Under the pieces are notes generated by a model, which saw only the letters and a list, made by a program, of their open reading frames with translations, did no database searches and was not told where the DNA came from. Positions 47,501 to 59,500 of a stretch of 64,000 bases of DNA are shown here, piece after piece. How positions within the stretch are numbered: the first letter of the stretch is position 1; each line of letters opens with the position of its first letter. Made by a program: the position numbers and the translations under genes. This stretch comes from Lepidonotus clava (lineage: Eukaryota > Annelida > Polychaeta > Phyllodocida > Polynoidae), in NCBI GenBank assembly GCA_936440205.1, contig OW387136.1, forward strand, positions 14,542,788-14,606,787. The letters run 5' to 3'.

Positions 47501-50500
47501 CTTCGCAGAAAGGCCAGAAAAATCATGTACTTTTTCCGGTCACTTTCTCAGTTTAGTGCTCACAAGATGTTATATTAACACAGAAAACTCAGGTTCATGA
47601 TGATCAGAAAAACATATGGAAGAAATGATAGAAAAACAATAATTATGTACTGAGGAAGATGCCGACACCAAAGCTCAAACAACGTTTCTTATGGGGAATA
47701 GGCTTCTAAACTAGTTGCAGTTTTTCAAGAATTTTCTGTAACACCTGAACAGAATCTCGTGAGATATATCCATGAATAATTCGTACCATTTACACACTGT
47801 ACAAAAATGTGCATAAAGCCTGTTTTGAACCTTTGATCCATAACTGCGTTGTCTAGGCTAGTTTGTAAGGGTATAAAAGAGATGGACGTTTAACAGGGGC
47901 GGATCCAGGGGGGGGGGCGTACGGGCCTTGCCCCCCCCCCCCCCCCCCTGTTAAATCATGTTTGATGGGGGCCCCCTCCCCCTGTACATTCATGTTTTTT
48001 TGGGGGGGGCCCTCAAGAAATTTCTGGATCCACCCCTGTTTAACAGAACCAAACGGGTGGCGCTCCGGTAGAGAATGATCCTCACTTGCCCCCCTCCCCG
48101 GGAGACCTCCCCATGTTATAATTATTGCCGCAGCCGTCCAGCTTTAGCAGGTGCCCGCCACATTTCCAGCATTAGAGGCATTAGTGTGCACGGAAAGTAG
48201 TGCGCTTAAGGGATTGGCGGCGGAATAAGCAGTTGGTCAGGTCATAACTGTAATTCGATTACCGCGCCAAAGGCTGGGGATTAAAAAACGGCGGTATTTT
48301 AAGTCTCGAACATGGGGCAGAATGAGGAAATGACCGAAAACAGTACGGTTTGTGGTCTGTGAGACCATGGGTATCGTGAGAAGTCTTTTATTAGCTCAAT
48401 AAACGTCCACAGTTTGTCCAATTGACCTTGAACTTATTTTGCATGCTGACGGAAAACAATTGTGGCCTTTCACAGAAGACTCTGTGGAGTTATAATCTGG
48501 TTGTTATACGCTAGTTCCTATCATTTGTGTACTCTTATTTCTTAGAGAAAATATCTATTGTCGACGAATAAAATAGCACCAGAAGAGTCACAAAACACTA
48601 CCCAATATTCTTTTTAGACAGGCTAATACCAATGTTTTTTCTCATAGATCTACCGGCTGTTATTCTACGGGATAGGAGTGTAGATCCGCTCTTCCACTAC
48701 TTAAGAGTGGTCTACTTGGTAACAGGTGCGACTTCTGCATGGCAGGCCTGGTTTCAATTCCCTAGGCAGTCTGTTGGACCACCTTTCCTTACCATAGTTC
48801 TCACTCCAATAGATTAAATCAGATTACTGTGTACAAGTCAAAAACATATATGAGCTGGTTCTGATATGGCCTAAAGCTGAAATACTCCAGAGCAGACCTT
48901 AACCTTCAATTATCATAATCATCTTCTTCCACTATCGAAGCTGCCAGAATTGTTCCCAATTTGGTCCAAAGTACTCCCCTGGTACCCCCACCCCCCAAAC
49001 CCCAAACCCAGCCTTCCCAAGCTGCTCCAGGGCTTCACGGTTTGCGACCAGTTGGCAGGTCGTTTTCTGCACCTTCGATCCAATTAGTCAGAACGTGTTA
49101 CTTTATTAAACAGGATTTGGGTGGACTAAATCTTGAATATCAACAAACACCCTTACATCAAAACGGGCCAGAAATAATATAATGTGTTGACGCATATGTC
49201 GTACTGTCGAATTTGTCCGAATTGTGTCAATAAAAAACATCATTAGTAAAAACAGATAAACAGACCATGTATGAAGCTTGAAAATTATGTTTTGGCGGAC
49301 CATTATACTGGAATACATTAAAGAAACCTTGAATGAAATTTCCCTAAAAAGAAAGCGTACTAAGAGCTCTTAAACCTCGAAATATTCATGACGCCAAGTC
49401 GATGTGCTCACATGAACGTATCTATGGTTATTATAGATAAAAACATGCTCTTATTTTATTTCCGAAACTGATTTTCCATGTGTCAATAGCTGAATAGCAC
49501 ATGGAAACATTTAACAGTTTAAAGATAAGACAAAACACTGAAAATATTGTACATACACTGTACAGGCATTACATACATTCAATAACGCATTTCAAAGCTT
49601 TGACTTCACGTTTGCTGTCAGAGGATGTAGGAGCTGTTCGTTTACAGCATTTCAGAGCTTTGGTTAATCTTCATTTTAAACTTTCAAATTAAAACTAAAA
49701 CATTTATGTAAAAAAAATTGAATTAATGAATCTAGAAAGCATCCGTCTTTCATATACCAATTTCACATTCCTAAAATATATATGATTTTCACTGACGTGA
49801 CACTGTATTTTCAATAATATTCTCAAAAGTGGACATAACATACGGTTATAGAGCTACATTTATCATTTTTATATATTGCTACGAGCAAATATCAAATCGT
49901 TATTATACAGCCACAATTCTCTAATAACAAGTAACTATCGATATTTTGAAAACTCCAAACACTGACTGTTATAGAAGCAATGCAATACAACCTTAATGCT
50001 ATTGATAAAACAAATTTAATATGATTGCTTGTGTGTATCAGTTGTAAACTGTTTGCCACACAATATTGCCTCACCATATTGCACCATTAGTTTGGTACCA
50101 CTAACAGTCTCCATGACATTGGAGGCACATATAATTACCATTTACCTGTCCAAAACCGCAATAAAAGACGGATATAATTGTATGAGTCAACACCAGAGGC
50201 AGCCCCCACGGCTCCCCAGACACCAAACTCAACAACAAAACATGCTGGGGTGGTGCTATTGATGTAGTAGCAAAGACCTTGTACAAAGTTATATAGAGAA
50301 TATGCACTCGTTCTGTGTGATTGCTATAGGAGGAGACTATAAACTATAGCATGGTGTATGAGGTGATTTTAAAGATCACTGACGCACAATTACTGAGGTC
50401 AGAGGCTGAGGGACTTGTTACCTGGGGTGCCAACCAAAAAAGCTCCGCAATACACAAAAATTTATCGTGGGGTCCACGATACAGCAATTTAGCCCAGAAA

Positions 50501-53500
50501 AAAATCCACGATAAATTTTTGACATGAAAGTTATGGATAAATCTGATCAAAATCATACAAAATGTATGTAAAATTTCATATAGAACATGTCAATATTATG
50601 TTTGAACAATTTGGGATAAGGAAAAAATGAAAAAAAGTGAAAAGAAAAACCCATGAAATATCACAGGTCATTAAAATCCCACGATCACAATTTTCATGAA
50701 CGTGGCTATTTTAGTGTATTGTAGGGGTGAAATATCGTGGATTTTTTTTGGGTTGGCACCCCTGAAGTTCTTTGAAAGTATAGAAGATGCTTCTTTAAGT
50801 TTATCAAATCAAGGATGGAGGCTACAATAAATATCATGACCTACAGGAATCAATGGTAAAGGAATCAATGGTAAAGGAATCAATGGTAAAGGAATCAATG
50901 GTAACGGAATCAATGGTAAAGGAATCAATGGTGAAGGACTTAACATAGAACTAGGAGTGACGATTCTCCTTGATTCAAGTTCTTTGAACAACAGTTTGGC
51001 ACACTCCTGCTACCCCTTACACCTTTAACAGCTTGGCATGAACCAGGTGGGTAAATCAGCACATAATGCAGCCTTATGAATGATCGGTCTAGGAGGAAGG
51101 GCGAAGGGGCTACTTTGTTACAAAAAAGAACATGTCTTCAAATGAACATGATATACTTTATAAATAGGCCTATAATGGCAGTGTCCACATAACATACAAA
51201 TTTACAATCTAGATAATACATTATCATTACATTTGTCTTTGATTATGCATGTACATAAAAATATGATCATGAGTCGAGCAGTCCTCTACCTCATCAATTT
51301 AAATTGTTATTAGATTTTTTTTGTATCTTATATCATAAATCAAAATTAATTCAAAAACATAATTGTAGAGTGAAAACGGTTTCACTAATTTAGTTTTGAG
51401 ATTAATTCGGAAGACTCTTTTTCTCTTTTTTACAGACTTTGGGTTTTGGATGGACTAGTCTTGATTGAGTAATGAAAGTATGTGGTCCAACTCTGAAAGA
51501 CTTCAATCAAGCACTACATTATTAACTCATGCAAAAACCTCATGGTATGCCCGGAAAAATATTGGCTCTAATAAGGGGAGTGTGCTTTATACATACTCGT
51601 GAAGTATAAAGGGTATGCCATACCTACAATGGGGGCCTTGGTGAAAGGAAAATTGTGAATGGGTAGCCATGGTGTAGTCAAACTTAACATATAAATGCCA
51701 CTTGTACACACGTACAAAGGGCACAATATACCTTTATAAAAGCATGTGTGTGCACAATAAAGTTTTCAGTTTGGGTAGATTCAAAGAGGAGAATGGTATA
51801 GGGTTAAAATGTGTTTGTTGTCAAAATATGGAAACTGTTGATTGGCCTTTGGGACTGAAATTATACCTGGAAAGCTCTCAGAATATATAATGTGTTTTAT
51901 CAGATTTCTTAGACAAACATGCTGAATTGGCATGAATAAACATATTTTCGTCTCTGGATTTTCATTTAGGAAATGCTTAATGGGATAATGAATTAAGTAA
52001 AAGATATACCGTTTAGAAAACGATCGTTCTACATCTGAAATCATAAAAGTGCTCCCCATTCGTTTTGATCATTAGTGTCTGTAAGATAAACACTGTTAAA
52101 ACTAGCCATCGTTAATACTATTTCATCAATATGACATTGTACGACAACTTTACGAAAATCCTTGTTTGTAGTTGATAAAGGCCAAAGAATGTTAAATACA
52201 TTCACCTGATTAAATCTGAAAATGATGTACCAATTCTTGAATATAAATAATTATATAAGTGGGGCCAACAAATAAAGCCATGGATCTATTATTATCTTCA
52301 GAATAATCTCAGGCTTCTTCATTCCCAAGCTTTTTTGTCACTTGGTACTCCTTGCATGTTATTTGCCTTCGGCTACAAAAGATATTGGATAAAACTGAAC
52401 GTATGTATCATATAGATAGTTCTTTTGTAAATATAGCGGAAGCGTTATAGAATTGGAGAAAAAACATTTTGGTTCATATGTTTTTCAACGTAATCTTTCT
52501 AAAACTTGTTATAAAAAGGAATGGGATAAGCCATGGGTATATGCTTCCATAATTATTATTTGACAGAAAAAAGCGTCGAACAGTGGTGTACACGACTGTT
52601 ATTATATGACATTCCTGAAAAGCGCATGAAATTCTACCTTTCAGAAAGGAAACAGTTATCTTCTTCCTCAAACGGTATACTACATTTAAGTAATCATTCC
52701 ACACTCCTGTGAAGCCTATTGGGTCAAATGGGAAACACATATTCTGTGTAGATTATCACCCAGCGCTAAATCAGACTTCATTCGGTTACCAAGGTATCTT
52801 TTGGACTCTGAACAACAGCCCTCAGACAATGATTTTGTGAATTATAACAGAGGACATACCGAGGAAACAATGTTTAACGTTACCTACCTTTACCCATACT
52901 TTCAGAAGAGACTGTTACTTTTTGTCTTTATGATCTTCACACAGGAGGGTGCCTATTACACCTTCCCTGCACCTGGAGGCGGTCCTCCTGGTTTGACTTT
53001 ACCTGCAATTATGTCCTGCCAAAACCCTGCAACTACCGGGCACTATGGTGCGCGCCGAGTGTAAACTTGATGTCTAAGTGTATTGAGTTTCAGTCCTTTG
53101 CCGTTTTTAAACTGTTCATCCCAATGGGCACATAACTACACACCCTGGTGGTTTTGGACTTTGAAATAAGTATTACCTCAATAATGGAGGTTCCTAGTTG
53201 ATGTATCAAGCATATGTTTCGGGCTGAAATGTGGCCTGTAGGAGTATTTTCCCTCAGGAAAATTAAGTAATTGTACAACAAAGACAAAGTGTTGTCTGAA
53301 GAGAGTTCCCAATTACTATTTAAGTCAAGGACTTGCATTTGGCGCCTAATAGTCCTCAGGGTACATATCAAATAAGACGAGCTACCCTTTGGTTATGGGA
53401 TGGGGAGGGTACTCAATGCTGGGGTGCAAAAAAATACTGCTATTCCCACTTTTAGTCTTTGACAGCACCTGCTCTGCTATGATTGTATTTGCCAGTCACT

Positions 53501-56500
53501 CAAATGTATCTTTTATTATACTCATGTTTCACGAAACATTGAAACAACCAATAGATACTTTGATTGCAGTCTGTGATTAACCTTAAAAAACATAAAGGCG
53601 CCATGGTATAATCAAGTAAGTTTGGTATTCCGTGGGCGAGAATCAGCGAGGTGCAGAATCGCCCAGTAGGTATGCAAATCGCTTGTAAAATCGTTGATTT
53701 ATGAGTTGAAAATCGTTCGAAGATGATGATAGCTAGTCGTCAGTAAAATGGCCTGGTGGGTATGGTGCCTATGACCGCCGATTGTGTACTTTCGACCGCC
53801 GATTGTGTACTTTCGGCCGCCGATTTTGCGCCGAAAGTATGGGCTGCCAGTGTGGAACGTTGCTATGGAGATTCTCAATATCGGCGGCCCGCACTTTCGG
53901 TATGTGGAATACGGCCTTACTTAATGTGTATGGCTGGAAGAACATGTAATCACGTCAATCCTTTGTTCAATAAAAAAGTAAAAAGAACCATTTTAATTTC
54001 AAAATTTGTTGCACGTTTATGTTTTGTCTACCTAAGTACCCTCCCCTAACGTTTACCCCAGCCCTAGGCTCTAATGGGTGTCCCTCCCCTTAAGCCCGCA
54101 CCTACCACCTTAACGCCTTACTGTTGACGTTTAAGCTTATTCAGTCGGCTGATGAACTGGCTTCTGCCAACTGTGAAAATCTCTTAAGAAAATTCATGAA
54201 TAAATCGATTCCAATGAGTTATTTTCCTTGGCTTTTACCTTCTGTTTTTAAACTAATATGCATATAACCTTATCTCTTTCATTGTGGCCTATGTGTTTTA
54301 TAAATATGCATATTATGATTATATATTTGCAGAGAATCATCAAATTTAAAGTTTCCTGATCCACCAACTAAGATATACGCACACAAAAAAAAGGTTAGAA
54401 AGTTAGTCAAATCAGACTTTTTAGTGATTTATGTATGAAAGGATATACCAATGCCTTAAACATATTTTAACTCGCTTTCAGTGCATATAACCATTCAATT
54501 CATTATACCAGAAATGGTTAGTCAGACTAACCAAGGGGTAGTCAAAATGCCTATGCCTTAGTCATAAAAAGGTTAGAAAGTTTGGACAAAAAGGCACAGT
54601 CATCATGACTAACTTTTTTCAAAATGTTTTTTGCACTTTTGACTAACATTCTAACCATTATTTTTTTCAGTGCGGAAGTAGATACCGTAAAACCCCTAAT
54701 TTAGGCCGAACCCTAATTTAAGCCGCACCCTGACTTTGGAGTTTCCAATTGAATATTTTTTCATCCAATTTTGCCAAAGGTGCCATTGTCTTCCAGCTTG
54801 TGTAAAACCCTAATTTAAGCCGCACCCTTAAAGTTGGTACCTTATTGGCTCTAATTTCTGAAATAACCGTTATTTAAGCCGCGACTTAAATTAGGGGTTT
54901 TACGGTAATTGTGTGACATCATAAGCAAGTAAGTATACACATGGGGTTTATTGAATGATCATTCAAATTATAAGCATACCTTTTTACGTAACGGTACCGA
55001 TGGGATCATGCAAATTAAAGATAGATGGAATATGCGGGTATAATCGCGTTCCAAAGCCTCGTAAACAAAAGGCTAACTTCTTTGTATTCTCCCAAACGTC
55101 TTACAGTTAGAAATCCAAAATCCACCCTCCAAATTTAAATGCCCAACCTTTAATTGTTTAGTCATTGGGGAATCCTTTAATTTGATGTCATAACGACAAT
55201 ATGCTATACGGAAAACAGTTCATCTCAATGCTGTGCGATTAACATTACGTTATACAATTACGATTATGATTTGCATAAGTTATCTTCTAATGAACCAAGA
55301 GAGAATCTGCCAATAGAAAATGCGTCATTAATGAACAATCATAGATTGCGCTTGTTACGTCTCTGCACGCCTGGGTACGGCTAAATATTATTGCTATGTG
55401 CACAGTTTCATATTTACTTCACGGCAATCGAGTTAACCTAGAAATAATAGTGTATATATCATTAGGCATTGGAAAGACCATTAGGTATTGGAAACATGCA
55501 CAAACATCCGGTGAAACAGATAAGGTCTACTAATCATGGTTATGATACTTATATACACTATACTATTGCACCAATAATTGTTATGATGCATACTATTGAT
55601 TGGAACAGCTTGGACCTCAGCCTGTGTATTTACAAAGCAAAGCAATGAATCCGATTGTTAGAACACTGGCTAGGTGTATAATCTAACCAAAGCTGGGGGT
55701 TTAGGATTGAGGTGTAGAGAAATCCGCTTGTTGTGATAAGGATTTGGGACTTTGAATAGATTATGTTAATCAGCTCGGTAATGTTTGCTACTGTCAGGTT
55801 CAGGTTAGACTAAAGAGATGAGCTGCCAATTAGTAAACTTGCAATGTCATATCCAGGACTACTGATGGGATTTAGACATACAAATAATAACCTAATGTGC
55901 CATATGGATCTTTTGTAGATAAGATGAGGTGACCAAAGTTATACATAGGAAGCCCTAGTTTTAGTCGTTTTGTTGGGTTTCAATGAGTAACGTTATAGTA
56001 TACCTATACCATGATATATATATGGACCATTCCTTCTCTGAAATTCTGTTCCCGCCCTTGCAAAAAGACATTCTAATCAAAGAAAAGTGTACTCACACAC
56101 TCCAAAGGTCAACTGCTGTCCCATAGGGTTTCTTACTGAAGATCTCGGGGGCGGCGTAGGCCGGGGATCCACACTGAGTAGTCAGTAGGGAGTGACCGTC
56201 CCAGGAGTTGCCAAGGCCAAAGTCTGTAGGTTAGGAATAGAAAATTATATTAATAACAATATGTATCATGAAGTTTGCATTGATATCATGATTCTAAGAA
56301 ACCCTGGAAGCCACATTGCCAGGAGGACGATTCCAATAAGTACCCAAGTCTAAAATCTGTAGGGTAAAACATGCTCAGGTTCGTTGATACTATGCATCAT
56401 AAAATCTGCATTAATATCAAGATACGCATAAATTTGGTGCCAAATGTAAGTATTTATGGGTCTCCCAGTCCAGAAATGTTATGTGTATTGGTGATGATAC

Positions 56501-59500
56501 GATTGGATTGATATTGAGCAGAATACAAAGAAAGCTTGGGGTGGCACTAGAAGTGTTCAGTAAAGAGGGACATTTTCTATATGTATAATGAACATACTTA
56601 ATTGTAGTTCCAATATTGCCAGACTGAATACACGTTGGCTGAGCTTTGAGGCGGAGCACTAACAACAAACGTATTGTGTTTATCTTAACCTATTGCCTTT
56701 TCTTATAAACACATAACATAATATTACAGTATATATTTGATTCCTCATGACATTGTGCATTAAACCTTTTGTTCTGGATAGCATCAACTTCCTTAGTGAG
56801 TCGAATTATTCCACACAATGCAAATTTTATGCAAGCCTTCGGGCAATTCAAATACTAACCACTTATGGGCCTCGCCTAAAGCTGGCAATTTCCCATATGG
56901 CACTGTGAGTCCTCAACCAAGACTCTAACTAGAACTCCTTTTAGGCTCCTCATTTTCGTAACAGTTCCGAAATGCAATGCTGGTTTTTGAAAAGCCCAAA
57001 TAAACTCCACCGTATTCAATAGTCCTCGGGTTTTATTGCTGAAAGGCTTCTGCTGTGTGCTTGTACATATTTCCACTATTCTGTACTGGAAAATGCCGGC
57101 ACGAAAACTCCAAATGCTGTAATCGGTGCTTGGAATTGCCTAAAGTAGTTGATAGGCAGCCATCCAGGCCTCTACAGGCCATTGGCATTTCCTGAGGTAA
57201 TTGCTGTACGTTATACCACGGTCCGTATGTTACATTATATTGGGCCACAGACGAAATTAAATCACCCAACTTGGCTGAGGTAAAATCTAAACGTAGAGCA
57301 TACAGATTCCTGGACGTGCAGCTCAGTGAATAAAAATGAATTGATAATGTAAGGTTCTTTGGGTGACCGAAAGGCTGTAGCAATGGTGCGTTGTTTACAG
57401 AGGAACGGGTCCAGAATTGTAACGATCACATGGCTCCCTGTATATCCATTGCGTGCATCCCGAAAGCCTCCATGTTTTGGTGCTAAAACGCCACCCTATA
57501 CAACTTGACCTTGCTGGGGGTAACAGGAGACAGTAAAAAGTTCCAGGTATGGCCTAGATGTCCCTACCAGCAGTTGGAAAGCGTGAGAAAACTACATGTT
57601 TTACCTCCAGTGGCCTGGGGACCACCTGAGTACCTATCCACCACCTCTCCTCGTCATTACATGCCACCACCCCACCACTATCCTATGGGCCTGGTACCTC
57701 GTTCACACTGTGCGATGATTCGGTCGCGCATTTAATCGTGAGGCCCGTCCTCCCTTTATTGGCTGATATTCGAACTGCACAAATTTAGGGGGGATGCATG
57801 ATACAGAAATTCGCAAGATTTTAGTTTGTAGCTGAAATGCTGATCCCCTCCCCTTTTTTGTTTTGTTTTGCATATTGGATCATCAGTTGTACGTAGTTGC
57901 ATGAACACGTTCTTGTTATAGAGATTGTGCAGATTGTGGCCACTATAATTATAGTAGTCTCGTTTTTGAAGCTATATTGCAATTGGCAATTATAATAATC
58001 CATTGAATAACATTACCTTCGCCCGTACAATGTATGCATGCCAATGTGACAGTTTAAATATGGCCATGTGGTAGGTTAGTATCTGACAGTCATTGGTCTG
58101 CTTTTATTCAGTATAGATTCAAGGCAAAGAATTGAGGCTATATGGGACCTTATCTGCATGAGGTCTTTCCACGATGATTGCACATAATATCATGACTGGA
58201 TAGAATATAGCTGAGATTTACCATTTTCAATGTTAACATGGATGATTTTGCAGACGTTTGCAATACAGGGAACACTGGTTACTTTATGTTTTAAATAATG
58301 TCGATTATACCATTATTACATCAAGATGGATACTCACACAAGTAATATACAAACACCCTTGCATAATTAGTCTACATGCCTAGAGTCTCACATATCTTTT
58401 CATTATCTTTGATATCTCAGATTTTTCGGCATAACACCAACAAAGAGGATATGATAAAGTGGTTTAGATAACTGGCAAACCGCCGAATATCGTCCTATGT
58501 TTAGGTTGTGTCTTGATAAAGAAGTAGAAAGCACCAAATGTCCATATTTTCATATGGTGTGCTAGGTGATAATTAAGTAACTTTCTATAAAAGAACAATT
58601 ATTATGGCTACTACAGCTATTAGCAAAAATCATGCAAAATCGCTGCAATTAGAATCTTGCAGTGCGAACTACCCATATCAGTCTTAAGTACGGTGCACAG
58701 CCAATAGTAGTACAATTCACGTAGCTCCAGGTAGTTCTCCAGCGGCGAGCGGCGACTAATAGGACTACAAAGCAGGTAATGAGTCGGGCTTAGCCTCCAG
58801 ACCCTCCAGACCCCTCCAGTAGGTAGACGCCTTCCGTCATTAACCTACAACGGCGGCAGGTGTCGAGTGTATGTAGTGTCAAGTGTCAGACAGTCAAAAC
58901 ATTAACCTATCAAATAAACTACACAAAATTTCATTTTTAGAATAATTTTAGCTTATTTACTATTTTTGGTTATTTTCTATGTAAATATTGACTGTAGACC
59001 TATCAAAGTGTATGTCAATAAGCTTGGATTTCGCATGGAATATCACATTTATGTACGTGCGTTTTCTCTGTTTGGGATTGGTAATAACTCAATTTCTATC
59101 AAACTCAATTATACAGTTATATACATATTTATTGCATCAGTCAACATATCTGTATTTTCCAAGCTGAACAGGCAGTTTGTCTTGAAAATAGGAGAGTTAT
59201 CGTTATTACCCTACTACTTCTAGAATGATGCCATTTTGCATGTTACAGTCTACACACTATTGTATAAAACTGAATTCGGTTTGTGGACACAAGGCGCTAC
59301 ATAGTTTATATGAGTAGACATAAAAGAGCAGCTACCGGAATCTACTGTTATAATTATTACACATGCCACCCATTGTAATCAATTGCCTGCAGGATTCTAG
59401 ACATTATTACACAATTATTCATGCCGGAACCATTAACCTGGAGAAACAGGAAGTCAGAATTGCTGATTTCTTCAATATCCTATACAGTGTCCACTTAATG

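Noticed and set aside
52801-53064. 87-codon plus-strand frame in a kinase intron
   Set aside because: No recognisable domain, no supporting splice partner and no conservation evidence.
57033-57383. 116-codon minus-strand frame between kinase exons
   Set aside because: No kinase similarity, and flanking exons already join in phase (56,223 to 59,794), so an extra exon here is not needed.
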